Source of the DNA: Hyphomicrobiales bacterium
Lineage (GTDB): Bacteria > Pseudomonadota > Alphaproteobacteria > Rhizobiales > Rhizobiaceae
Length of the DNA: 64,000 bases
Direction: 5' to 3'
NCBI GenBank assembly: GCA_900468065.1
Contig: UBTA01000068.1
Coordinates: forward strand, 62,001 to 126,000
The notes under the pieces were generated by a model. That model worked only from the letters and a program-made list of their open reading frames with translations. It was not told the origin of the DNA and did no database searches. Within the stretch, counting starts at the first letter, position 1. Each line of letters starts with the position of its first letter. The position numbers and the translations under genes were made by a program. This document shows, one piece after another, positions 53,093 to 61,549 of this stretch.

Positions 53093-54484
53093 ATGCGGAA
53101 AATTGTGCTGAATGCCCTGGGGCAACCTCTCTATTTCAGTGACACTTCGACCGGGTTCTTTTCGGCGACTGGTTCCGGCCCGGTCTTGCATGGAACGGCG
53201 GGCAACGATTCGATGTGGGGCGACAGTGCCGTCAACGTCACCATGACCGGCGGAACAGGCGACGACATCTATTACCTCTACGCGTCGATCAACCGGGCCG
53301 AAGAGGCGGCAGGGCAGGGTATCGATACGATCAGCACCTGGATGAGTTACACGCTGCCAGAGAACATCGAAAACCTTACCGTTACCGGCAATCAGCGCCA
53401 TGCGTTCGGAAATTCCGCCGACAACATCATCCGGGGTGCTTCCGGACAGCAAACGCTGGACGGCGGCGCGGGCAATGATGTGCTGACGGGCGGTGCAGGC
53501 GCAGATACGTTCATTTTTGCCAAGGGAAATGGCAGCGACCTGATCACCGATTTTTCGGCCGATGATATCGTTCGGCTGAACGGCTGCGCGCTGACGTCTT
53601 TCGACCAGCTGCTCGACGTGGCCACACAAGAAGGCGCCAATATCAGGTTCGATTTTGGTGATGGGGAAAGCCTGGTTTTCGCCGATACGGACTTTGCCGA
53701 TCTGAACGCCAGTCAATTCGAACTCAGCCTCGACCGGTCTGGTTTGATCCAGACATTCGGGGATGATTTCAACACGCTTCAACTGATGAACGGGACGAGC
53801 GGCATATGGCAGGCCAAATATTGGTGGGCGCCGGAGAAGGGTGCCACCCTGTCAGGAAACGGCGAGCTTCAATGGTACGTCAATCCCCTCTACGCACCGA
53901 CATCCGCAGCCAACCCGTTTTCCATCGATAACGGCGTGTTGACGATCACGGCGGAGCAAACGCTCGCGTCGATCCGCTCGCAGGTTGGGGGATATGCCTA
54001 TACGTCCGGCATGCTGACGACACATGGCTCGTTCGCCCAGACATATGGCTATTTCGAAATCCGCGCGGATATGCCGGAAGACCGCGGTGTTTGGCCGGCT
54101 TTCTGGCTATTACCGGAAGATGGTTCCTGGCCGCCGGAACTGGATGTCGTGGAAATGCGCGGCCAGGATCCGAACACCGTGCACGTGACCGTGCATTCGA
54201 ACGAAACCGGGCAGCAGACGTCCGTGTCCACTGCTGTCAGTGTGGCGGATACCGGCGGCTTCCACACCTACGGGGTCTTGTGGGAGGAGGACGAGATCGT
54301 CTGGTATATCGATGACGTCGCGGTGGCACGTGCTGATACGCCCTCCGATATGCATGAGCCGATGTATATGCTGGTCAATCTCGCTGTAGGCGGCATGGCG
54401 GGAGCCCCCACCGGTGGTCTGCCCAACGGTTCGGATATGAAAATCGACTACATCCGAGCCTACACTTTGGACGACCTCGCCTGA
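53093..54484 (+). CDS. Secreted RTX glycoside hydrolase, GH16 (endoglycanase ExsH/PlyA-like)
   Basis: This 463-residue protein starts with an RTX-like part (about 35-140), including the calcium-binding repeats LDGGAGNDVLTGGAGADTFI. A GH16 catalytic domain follows (about 225-460) with the active-site strand PELDVVEMRG, matching the family ExDxxE pattern. It resembles rhizobial exopolysaccharide or beta-glucan depolymerases exported by type I secretion; there is no Sec signal peptide. Repeats come first and the enzyme domain last. The ATG at 53093 has AGGAG at proper spacing, whereas the ATG at 53087 is directly against it. Confidence 0.88.
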   Translation: MRKIVLNALGQPLYFSDTSTGFFSATGSGPVLHGTAGNDSMWGDSAVNVTMTGGTGDDIYYLYASINRAEEAAGQGIDTISTWMSYTLPENIENLTVTGNQRHAFGNSADNIIRGASGQQTLDGGAGNDVLTGGAGADTFIFAKGNGSDLITDFSADDIVRLNGCALTSFDQLLDVATQEGANIRFDFGDGESLVFADTDFADLNASQFELSLDRSGLIQTFGDDFNTLQLMNGTSGIWQAKYWWAPEKGATLSGNGELQWYVNPLYAPTSAANPFSIDNGVLTITAEQTLASIRSQVGGYAYTSGMLTTHGSFAQTYGYFEIRADMPEDRGVWPAFWLLPEDGSWPPELDVVEMRGQDPNTVHVTVHSNETGQQTSVSTAVSVADTGGFHTYGVLWEEDEIVWYIDDVAVARADTPSDMHEPMYMLVNLAVGGMAGAPTGGLPNGSDMKIDYIRAYTLDDLA

Positions 54485-54966
54485 TATCTCCAGTCGCGGT
54501 GTTGCCGTTATGACGGAAGCGATGAGCAAAGCGTCGATACTTGCCTTGATGTTGTTGGCGTACCGCAGTCGGGGATATGCTCGCGCGCGTCCCCGATCAT
54601 TGTCAATCATTTCGCACTGCCGTCTACGCGACGACGCATGTGAGCCCGGTCTTCCAATCCCTCATGCGGCTTCTTGAAGGTAGTAACGCGTATGTCAAAC
54701 TCTCCGCATCCTCCTATTCGCGACGAGGAATTGACCGGGGTCAGTTGTCCTTTCGCCTAAACGCAGAAAAATTCAACGAATTCAGAGGCCTGAACGAGCA
54801 ATGAGCGTTTTGGCGGAAAATGATGGTTCTTGTCGCTCACGGACGGCAGACTCGAGCCCGGCAAAATGCCCTAGAAACTTAAGCAGCCCACAACAATGTG
54901 ACATCCCCGGTCCAACCGTTAAATAATTCGTGCCAACGCCTCTACAGACTGACTGTCCCAGCCAGC
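54485..54966. other. Intergenic region with a possible amidohydrolase remnant
   Basis: These 482 bases between the GH16 gene and the membrane protein gene have no intact gene. A plus-strand stretch at 54634-54750 looks like a decayed amidohydrolase (separate entry). Confidence 0.45.
54634..54750 (+). pseudogene. Possible amidohydrolase (PDC hydrolase family) fragment
   Basis: One frame reads FQSLMRLLEGSNAYVKLSAS, close to the FQxLLxLLxxGxxxVKLSxxYR stretch of amidohydrolases of the 2-pyrone-4,6-dicarboxylate hydrolase group. Nothing before or after continues the domain, so this would be a small remnant. The match is from memory of the motif and is short. Confidence 0.3.
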
Positions 54967-55638
54967 TCAAGCTACTGCATGAAAGTAGGGATCGATGCGC
55001 ATTACAGGGGTGCGAACCGACGGCAGGCGTCCGTCGACGCGCATGGCAAAGATCAGCGCGTGCGAGAGGAAAATGGCGATGGCAAGCAATACCGCATAGA
55101 CCAGCAGAACCGTCGCCATCGGAACGACGAAGTTGAGTTGCGGCAAGGCACCCAGCATCATTGGCACGTACCAGGACGTGGCCGAAACAGCGCCGGAAAC
55201 GAGAAAGGCACTACGTTGCGTCGAAGTCATGCCGTCCATCAGCGACCGACCGACCTGCTCCTTGATCTTCGGCAGGATGATGGAATGGATAAACATGCCG
55301 TTTATGGTCAGGATGAGCACGATCGTCATCTTCGCCCAGACCTTCTCGTTGCCGAGCTTTGCGGGGTCGAAAATGCCGTAATAGATCAGGAACCCTATAC
55401 CCGATGCCCACAGTATCATAAGACCCGCATTGACGATGCTGGAACCGAATTGAAACACGGCCCAATGATCTTTGGAGATTTTCCCCTTCAGCAAAAACCG
55501 AAGGATCAGAAGGTCGAGTACAGTAGCCGCCCCCAGCCCAAGCGCGAGTCCTATCAAGTGTAGAATTCTTAACGCCGACTTAAGCATCGTTGCCGGCTCC
55601 TGGCTAAGTGTATGGATTAGGATATTCAGATCAATCAC
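54967..55638 (-). CDS. Integral membrane protein of unknown function
   Basis: This protein of about 223 residues has five to six predicted helices (for example ALRILHLIGLALGLGAATVL, ASGIGFLIYYGI, MTIVLILTINGMFIHSIIL, VVPMATVLLVYAVLLAIAIF). The order of helices and the His/Trp pattern are reminiscent of small cytochrome-b-like or DUF2269-like membrane proteins, but I cannot assign it. The GTG at 55638 has AGAGG six bases upstream and is preferred; an ATG at 55587 with AGGAG is an alternative that shortens the protein by 17 residues. No operon partners. Confidence 0.7.
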   Translation of the reverse strand: MIDLNILIHTLSQEPATMLKSALRILHLIGLALGLGAATVLDLLILRFLLKGKISKDHWAVFQFGSSIVNAGLMILWASGIGFLIYYGIFDPAKLGNEKVWAKMTIVLILTINGMFIHSIILPKIKEQVGRSLMDGMTSTQRSAFLVSGAVSATSWYVPMMLGALPQLNFVVPMATVLLVYAVLLAIAIFLSHALIFAMRVDGRLPSVRTPVMRIDPYFHAVA

Positions 55639-56404
55639 GTTGCACCTCTTCTCCAGTCCGCAGTGCACAGGCATGCCTTGGCGCAGACCAGGTTCGGTCG
55701 CAACTCGAATAGTTCTGTTTATTCAGGGATAACGGTGAAACAACACCAAACACTCTAACCGCATCATGCCCTGCCTACATGTGCACTACGGGATTTACCC
55801 GTGCCCATTTTTTGATCTATTGGCGGAATGGGTCGAAAAGGGGACATATGGATGGCGAAAAGGGGGCTGTTTCCTGTTATATAATTACATTATAAGAAAC
55901 TCATATACTTAGCGGATTACCCAAAGTCACTTTTTTGATCACCGACCTGTCAATTTCCGTGAGTATGATCCTTGGTTCCAGTCCGTCGCCGCCAAAACCT
56001 GTTGCAGCGAGTTCGAGATCTCGAACCTAGGCTGGTGAAGACCGCGATGAAGCCCGATCTCTATACCCTGATATCTGGGATCCGCACCAAGCTTGCGCAG
56101 TGTCTCGGCGACGGCGCGAAACGGAATCGTGTAAACGGCATTCTCGCTCTCGACGGCGATTGCTGCGGCAAGGTGAAGACGACGTTTAAATTGCCGACAG
56201 GCGCATCGATATCCTTGGCCGATCCTTCGTGAAACCGATAGGGAGACAGAACGGCGTCCCGGCCTACCAAGCTTTCAAGAGAGCCGGGCAGTGTCGCGAT
56301 GTCGACAAAGACCTCGTCAACGGATCATGTGCCCAAGATCCTCCACGGCAGGGGTATCTGGTGGATAATCCGGACCGACCACGCGCGATGCGGTGGTCAA
56401 GCGT
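55639..56404. other. Long non-coding or decayed region
   Basis: These 766 bases carry no intact gene. The first part, upstream of the membrane protein, is AT-rich around 55870-55910 with a small inverted repeat TATAAT/ATTATA (55880-55894). On the minus strand between about 56400 and 55950, protein-like segments appear in different frames (VFVDIATLPGSLESLVGRDA, then RYQGIEIGLHRGLHQPRFEI), as expected of a frameshifted old gene. I do not recognise the family. Confidence 0.4.
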
Positions 56405-57814
56405 TCAAGGTTCGCGGATGGCTGTGTCGAGGCCCCGCAAAAGAGGGTAGAGGAAGTAGGAGATCACTGTCCGGCTTCCGACCTTGATTTCTGCGGAAAC
56501 GGTCATTCCCGGCAGAAGCCTGACCGGTTCGTTCTGCGCCTGGAGAAGATTGCCGGCCAAGAGAACACGTGCCTTGAAAAACGGAACGGCGGGTTGCACC
56601 GAGCCTGCATTCTGTTCCGGCGGGGGGAAGGCATCTCGGCTGATGATCCTGACTGTGCCCGGAACCGTGCCGTATTTCTGGAACGGATACGCGTCAAGCT
56701 TGACCCGCGCTTCCTTTTCCACGGCCACCCGGCCGATATCTTGCGAACTGATCGAGACTTCGGCTTCCAGCGGGACATTGAGTGGAACAAGCGTGACGAT
56801 CGGTTCGGCTTCGCGCACGACGGAGCCAACCGAACGCTGGGCAAGATCCAGCACAACAGCGTCGGCTGGTGCCGTCAACGTAACCATGTTGCGGCGCAGG
56901 TTCATCTTTTTCAACTCTTCGCCCACCGTGTCTCGCTGGTTGCGCAATTCGACGAGCTGTTCCATCGATGCGCGCCGGAAGTCCTCGATGAAGGCCTGCC
57001 GGTCCGCCGTCAGCTTTGCCAGTGAGTGTCCGGCTTCGGCCGCCTTGCCTTGCAACGCTGAAATATCGGTGTCGACATCAAGACGTGCATCGCGCGAACC
57101 GAGGAAGGCGACGAGCGACCCGGTGTCGTTCTTATAGAGCGTCTCGCGCGCATTCTCGATCAGCACCAGATTGTCGCGTCGTCTGGTGAGGACCGCCTCC
57201 TGATCCTTGCCCGCCTCGATCGCGGCGGCCTGACCGGCGATCTGCTGTCCGAAATTTTGAAGCTGGGCGTTATAGAAAGCGTGGCGCTGAGCAAAGAGCT
57301 GCACCTGCAAAACCTCATCGGACGACTTGCCAGCAAGCTTTGCGTAGTCTGCGCCTGAGAGTTCTGCCTCGATCCGCTTGACCTGCGCGTTGAGCGCTTC
57401 AAATTTCGCGTGCTGTTGATCGACATCCGACTGGCTGAAGGTTGCGTCGAGCGTCGCAAGCGTCTGGCCGGCTTTCACCACATCCCCGGTGCTGACATCA
57501 ATCGTCCGGATGATCGAAGTCTCAAGCGGTTGGACGATGATGGTCGGACGGGTCGTGATCAATTTGCCTGGTGCGATCACGACTTCATCGATCTTGGACA
57601 CTGAGGCCCAGATCACCGCGCTCAAAATCAGTGCGGTGATGCCATAGAGCGTGAGCCTGGCAATTTTCGGTGGCACGCGTTCTTCCAACTCCACCGCATC
57701 GGATTGAAACTCGGCGATGATCGGTGGCAAGGCGCGCTTGAGGACAATTTCGGTTCCCGGCTTTTTGACAGGAACGGGCAGGTTCTCGTGAAGCTTTTCC
57801 GGGCGGGCGTTCAT
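56405..57814 (-). CDS. Type I secretion membrane fusion protein, HlyD family
   Basis: This 469-residue adaptor has a cytoplasmic start, one membrane helix (about 52-72), a biotinyl/lipoyl-like half (VQPLETSIIRTIDVSTGDVV, VKAGQTLATLD), a long coiled coil (about 125-310) and the C-terminal HlyD beta domain (LVPLNVPLEAEVSISSQDIG, GMTVSAEIKVGSRTVISYFL). It links the ABC exporter to an outer-membrane TolC channel. Its start overlaps the ABC gene stop by four bases (ATGA). No tolC gene is in the window, which is normal. Confidence 0.95.
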   Translation of the reverse strand: MNARPEKLHENLPVPVKKPGTEIVLKRALPPIIAEFQSDAVELEERVPPKIARLTLYGITALILSAVIWASVSKIDEVVIAPGKLITTRPTIIVQPLETSIIRTIDVSTGDVVKAGQTLATLDATFSQSDVDQQHAKFEALNAQVKRIEAELSGADYAKLAGKSSDEVLQVQLFAQRHAFYNAQLQNFGQQIAGQAAAIEAGKDQEAVLTRRRDNLVLIENARETLYKNDTGSLVAFLGSRDARLDVDTDISALQGKAAEAGHSLAKLTADRQAFIEDFRRASMEQLVELRNQRDTVGEELKKMNLRRNMVTLTAPADAVVLDLAQRSVGSVVREAEPIVTLVPLNVPLEAEVSISSQDIGRVAVEKEARVKLDAYPFQKYGTVPGTVRIISRDAFPPPEQNAGSVQPAVPFFKARVLLAGNLLQAQNEPVRLLPGMTVSAEIKVGSRTVISYFLYPLLRGLDTAIREP

Positions 57815-59955
57815 GCGGATTGCCTCGTTTGCTGCGTCCAGAGGTGGCGGTAGGTAATGCAGCGCGACACGAGCTGATCGTGGCGGCCGATATCAGCGAT
57901 CTTGCCGCGATCCACCACCAGGATGGCATCGGCATCGACCAGCGTCGTCAGGCGATGCGAAACGATGATGACAGTGCGCCCGGCGGCGATCTTGCTTAGG
58001 TTCTGCCGAAGGATTGCTTCGCTGTCGGGATCCAGTGCGCTGGTTGCCTCGTCAAGAATGAGCAATTTGGGGTTGGTGATCAGTGCCCGGGCGATGGCAA
58101 GGCGCTGTTTCTGGCCACCGGAAAGATTGGAGGCGTTTTCTTCCAGCATCGATTCAAATCCGCGTGGCAGCCGCTCGATGAACTCCTCGGCGCCGGCTAT
58201 ACGCGCAACCTCGATAATCTCTTCTATGCTGGCATCGGGCTTTGCCGCGGCAATATTGTCGCGAACCGAACCGCGGAACAGGAAATTATCCTGGAGCACC
58301 ACACCGATGCTCGAGCGCAGATGAACAAGGTCGATTTCCCGGCTGTCGTAACCATCGACCCGCACCAGCCCCTGCTGGTTCTGGTAGAGCCCTTGGATCA
58401 GTCGGGTCACGGTGGTCTTGCCGGATCCGCTCTTGCCGACGATACCGAAGACCGAGCCTGCGGGGACCGTGAACGACACATCGTCAAGTGCCGGCGGGCC
58501 GTCGGGTCCGTAGCGGAATGTCACCTTGTCGAATTCGATACGGCCCTTCAGCTGTGGCCGGATACCGCGGCCGCGGCCGAAATGCTCGGGCTTTTGGTTC
58601 ATGATCTCGCCGAGCATGCGGACCGATAGCGCCACTTCCTGATATTCGTGAACCATGGTGACGATCTGGACCAGCGGCCCGGAGACCCTTCCGGCCAGCA
58701 TGTTGAATGCAACGAGTGCGCCGATCGTCATGGAACCATTGAACACATCGAGCGCACCGAGCCCAATGATGGCGACGCTCATCAGCTTTTCCAAGAGCCC
58801 TGTCAGTGCCTGTGCGACTGTGGAGATTTTATCGACGCGGAACCGAACCGAAATTGCCTGTGCGGACTTGTCGTCCCACACCTGGCGTTGACGCGGCTCA
58901 AGCGCCAGAGACTTGACAGTGCGCATACCATGTACGGTCTCGACAAGCAGAGCCTGGCGCTCGCCCTCCGCCTGATAGAGCGCCTGAAGCCGCCGCTGGA
59001 ACGGTCCAACGAGCACCATCACCACGAGGCCGACAAGGGCCGCAAATCCGAGCACCACAAAGGTGAGCTTGACGCTGTAGAGGACGAGGATCGGCACGAA
59101 GACCAGAAGCGAGAGGGCATCGAGAAGCGTCAGGAACAGCCGCCCGGTCAGAAATTCGCGGATCCGCCCCGTTTGCTGCATGTGCTTGACCAGCACGCCG
59201 GCCGAGGCCTGTTCGAAGAGAGCAATCGGCAAATTGAGGAGATGGGCGAAGGTGCGGGTGGCTACCCTGATATCGATCTTGTTCGTGGCGTAGAGCAAAA
59301 GGTAGCGCCGCAGGAAGGTGAAGGCGGCGTCGAAGATCAGCGCCATCGCGATACCGATGGTGAGAACCGCCAATGTTGAGTAGCTTTGATGGACAAGGAC
59401 CTTGTCGATAACGAGCTGGAAAAAGATGGGCGTTGCAAGTCCGAGCCCGTAGAGAACGAACGCGGCGAGTGCCACATCCCTGAGCAAACTGCGTTGGCGA
59501 ACGATTTCGGGTACGAACCACCGAAAGCCGAACGGCTGGTCATTATCGGAAAGACGATAGTTGCGCTTGACCAGTACGATCGATCCGCGCCAGCTTTTGG
59601 CAAACTGGGCTTCATTCAAAAGAATGAACTCCGGGCGCGTTGCCAGCGGGTCGAGTACACGGATCATTTCGTTTTCGCCTTCGCCGGAAGCACCGGCGAT
59701 GACGACCCAGTTGCCATTATCGAGCTCGGCGATCAAAGGGTAGGCCTCACCCATTTGAAACAGCGCTCGCCAAGTCACCTGCGTGTTTCGCGCACGCAAA
59801 CCCGCATCTTTTGCCATGCGAAGAAGCTGCCGCATGGAAACCGCCTGCTCGCCGACGGCATAATCGTGGACCAGCCTTTCGGGCGACAGGTCGACGCCAT
59901 GATGGCGACCGACCAGCACCAGACACTGGAGATTTGTGTGCGCGAATGTACTCAT
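57811..59955 (-). CDS. Type I secretion ABC exporter with inactive C39-like domain
   Basis: This 714-residue exporter has an N-terminal C39-like domain (about 5-130), a membrane domain of six helices (about 155-420) and an ATPase (about 475-705) with Walker A GKSGSGKTT, signature LSGGQKQRLAIARAL and Walker B LLILDEATSALD. In the C39-like part the catalytic Cys position is Thr (HTNLQCLVLVGRHHG) and the His position is Asn/Trp (NGNWVVIAG), so it should not cleave but dock the substrate, as in HlyB. It fits export of RTX or large adhesin-like proteins. The encoded substrate is probably the repeat protein at the right edge. Confidence 0.95.
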   Translation of the reverse strand: MSTFAHTNLQCLVLVGRHHGVDLSPERLVHDYAVGEQAVSMRQLLRMAKDAGLRARNTQVTWRALFQMGEAYPLIAELDNGNWVVIAGASGEGENEMIRVLDPLATRPEFILLNEAQFAKSWRGSIVLVKRNYRLSDNDQPFGFRWFVPEIVRQRSLLRDVALAAFVLYGLGLATPIFFQLVIDKVLVHQSYSTLAVLTIGIAMALIFDAAFTFLRRYLLLYATNKIDIRVATRTFAHLLNLPIALFEQASAGVLVKHMQQTGRIREFLTGRLFLTLLDALSLLVFVPILVLYSVKLTFVVLGFAALVGLVVMVLVGPFQRRLQALYQAEGERQALLVETVHGMRTVKSLALEPRQRQVWDDKSAQAISVRFRVDKISTVAQALTGLLEKLMSVAIIGLGALDVFNGSMTIGALVAFNMLAGRVSGPLVQIVTMVHEYQEVALSVRMLGEIMNQKPEHFGRGRGIRPQLKGRIEFDKVTFRYGPDGPPALDDVSFTVPAGSVFGIVGKSGSGKTTVTRLIQGLYQNQQGLVRVDGYDSREIDLVHLRSSIGVVLQDNFLFRGSVRDNIAAAKPDASIEEIIEVARIAGAEEFIERLPRGFESMLEENASNLSGGQKQRLAIARALITNPKLLILDEATSALDPDSEAILRQNLSKIAAGRTVIIVSHRLTTLVDADAILVVDRGKIADIGRHDQLVSRCITYRHLWTQQTRQSA

Positions 59956-59988
59956 GGCCTCACTTGGACAACAGAGGGCGTTACTGGG

Positions 59989-60294
59989 TCAGTTGAAATT
60001 CGGCGAAGCGTTTGCCGAGGACGATGGCTGCGCTGCGTCACTTGCCGTGATCTGCCCGATGTCGCCAATCCGGCGGATTGCGCCTGCCTCCACCAGGCCG
60101 GTCATGGCTTTTTGCATGAGATCGACGGCATTAGCGAAGGCATCCACCGGCATGATGATCCTCTGGCGGAAAACCGGTCTTGGATTGTTGTCCGCATCGC
60201 GTTCGCTTGGAGAAAGGGACATCAGGTCGATCCGGACAATTGTTCCGGTAACGGTGATTTCGCCAATCCCATCGGCATAGAGTTCGTCGGCCAT
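59989..60294 (-). CDS. Small conserved protein of the secretion operon, function unknown
   Basis: This 101-residue protein (MADELYADGIGEITVTGTIV at its start) has a beta-rich first half (EITVTGTIVRIDLMSLSP, RQRIIMPVDAFANAVDLMQKAM) and a disordered end. The ATG at 60294 has GGAG six bases upstream; an ATG four codons earlier is too close to that site. No signal peptide or membrane helix, so cytoplasmic. It lies between the CobW gene (30 bases after its stop) and the ABC exporter gene (33 bases before its start). It could be a chaperone or a regulator of the secreted protein, but nothing in the sequence proves it. Confidence 0.7.
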   Translation of the reverse strand: MADELYADGIGEITVTGTIVRIDLMSLSPSERDADNNPRPVFRQRIIMPVDAFANAVDLMQKAMTGLVEAGAIRRIGDIGQITASDAAQPSSSANASPNFN

Positions 60295-60324
60295 TGTCAT
60301 CTCCATGGTTGCTGTTGAAGTTCT

Positions 60325-61548
60325 TTAAGCTGCGTGCGCGTGCTCCCACGGCGGGAACGGATCACGCAGGTCGTGTGCGATCATCGGGTCGAAGCCGCTT
60401 TCCTGTCCGATCAGGCAGGCGTCGAGCGCCGTATGGATGGCATCCTTTGAAATCCCCGCGCCGATGAACACGAGTTCCTGCCGGCGATCGCCCCAAGCCG
60501 GGGTCCAGTTTTTCGTCAGCAGCGCCAGGAACTGCGGATGATGCGGCCAGTGTGCGCGCGGCACCGTCACCCACCACAAGCCTTTGGACTCCACGCGGTG
60601 CTGTGTCCCGGCTATGGAAAGGGAACCGATCCAGTCGGGCCGGGTCGCCAGCCAGAAATGACCCTTGGCGCGGATCAGGCCCGGCCATGTCTTGGTGAGG
60701 AAGTCCTGAAGTCTCGATGGATCGAACGGTCTACGGGCCCGATAGACGAAACTGGTAATGCCGTATTCCTCGGTTTCGGGCTGATGATCTCCCCAACCAA
60801 AAAGCTCCTTATGCCAGAGCGGATGCCGGGCCGATTTCGCCTCGCTGAAAAGTCCGGTGTTGAGGATCGTGTGGAGCGGCAATTGGCCGAAGTCGGTTTC
60901 GATGACGCGGGCATCGGGATTAAGGGCAGCGATAACCCTGCGCACAGCGCTCAGGGCCTCTGCCGTCACTTCGGATACCTTGTTGAGGACAATGACATCC
61001 GCGAACTCGATCTGCTCGACAAGGAGATCGACCAAAGTCCGGTTGTCGTCATCGTCTCGCACCGCGCCGCGATCCCTGAGGAAGTCAGCGCTGGAATAAT
61101 CGGCAAGCAAATTGACCGCATCGACGACGGAAACCATCGTGTCGAGCCTGGCGATATCGCTAAGCGCGGTGCCAGCTTCATCTCGGAAGGAAAATGTCGC
61201 TGCGATCGGTAAAGGTTCGGCAATGCCGGTCGCTTCGATGAGCAGGTAGTCGAAACGTCCTTCTTTCGCGAGCTGGCGGACAGCGCCGAGAAGGTCGTCA
61301 CGCAGCGTGCAGCATATGCATCCGTTGGTCAGTTCGACCAGTGTTTCCTCCGTCCGCGACAGGTTGGCCCCGCCGTCACGAACGAGATCGGCATCGATGT
61401 TGATCTCGCTCATGTCGTTGACGAGGACCGCGACGCGCAGGCCGTCGCGGTTGTGCAGGACGTGGTTCAGCAAAGTTGTCTTGCCTGCTCCGAGAAAGCC
61501 CGAGAGCACCGTTACGGGAAGCCGGTTGTCGCCTGGGAATCCCGCCAT
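60325..61548 (-). CDS. CobW/COG0523 family GTPase (metal chaperone)
   Basis: This 407-residue protein has the P-loop GFLGAGKTT (residues 17-25), the metal-binding CxCC motif [11 protein letters not shown] (Cys77, 79, 80), the Walker B/DxxG-equivalent EATGIAEP, the NKxx motif VLNKVSE and the C-terminal CobW_C domain (about 290-395; [19 protein letters not shown]). COG0523 proteins load or deliver metals such as zinc or cobalt. The ATG at 61548 is one base from the stop of the large repeat protein gene, and the secretion genes follow, so it is part of that operon. A zinc-metabolism link such as a Zur box cannot be seen here because the promoter is outside the window. Confidence 0.92.
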   Translation of the reverse strand: MAGFPGDNRLPVTVLSGFLGAGKTTLLNHVLHNRDGLRVAVLVNDMSEINIDADLVRDGGANLSRTEETLVELTNGCICCTLRDDLLGAVRQLAKEGRFDYLLIEATGIAEPLPIAATFSFRDEAGTALSDIARLDTMVSVVDAVNLLADYSSADFLRDRGAVRDDDDNRTLVDLLVEQIEFADVIVLNKVSEVTAEALSAVRRVIAALNPDARVIETDFGQLPLHTILNTGLFSEAKSARHPLWHKELFGWGDHQPETEEYGITSFVYRARRPFDPSRLQDFLTKTWPGLIRAKGHFWLATRPDWIGSLSIAGTQHRVESKGLWWVTVPRAHWPHHPQFLALLTKNWTPAWGDRRQELVFIGAGISKDAIHTALDACLIGQESGFDPMIAHDLRDPFPPWEHAHAA

Positions 61549-61549
61549 C

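Noticed and set aside
55972-56232. Plus-strand frame of 86 codons
   Set aside because: No ribosome-binding site or recognisable domain; the opposite strand looks more like a decayed gene.
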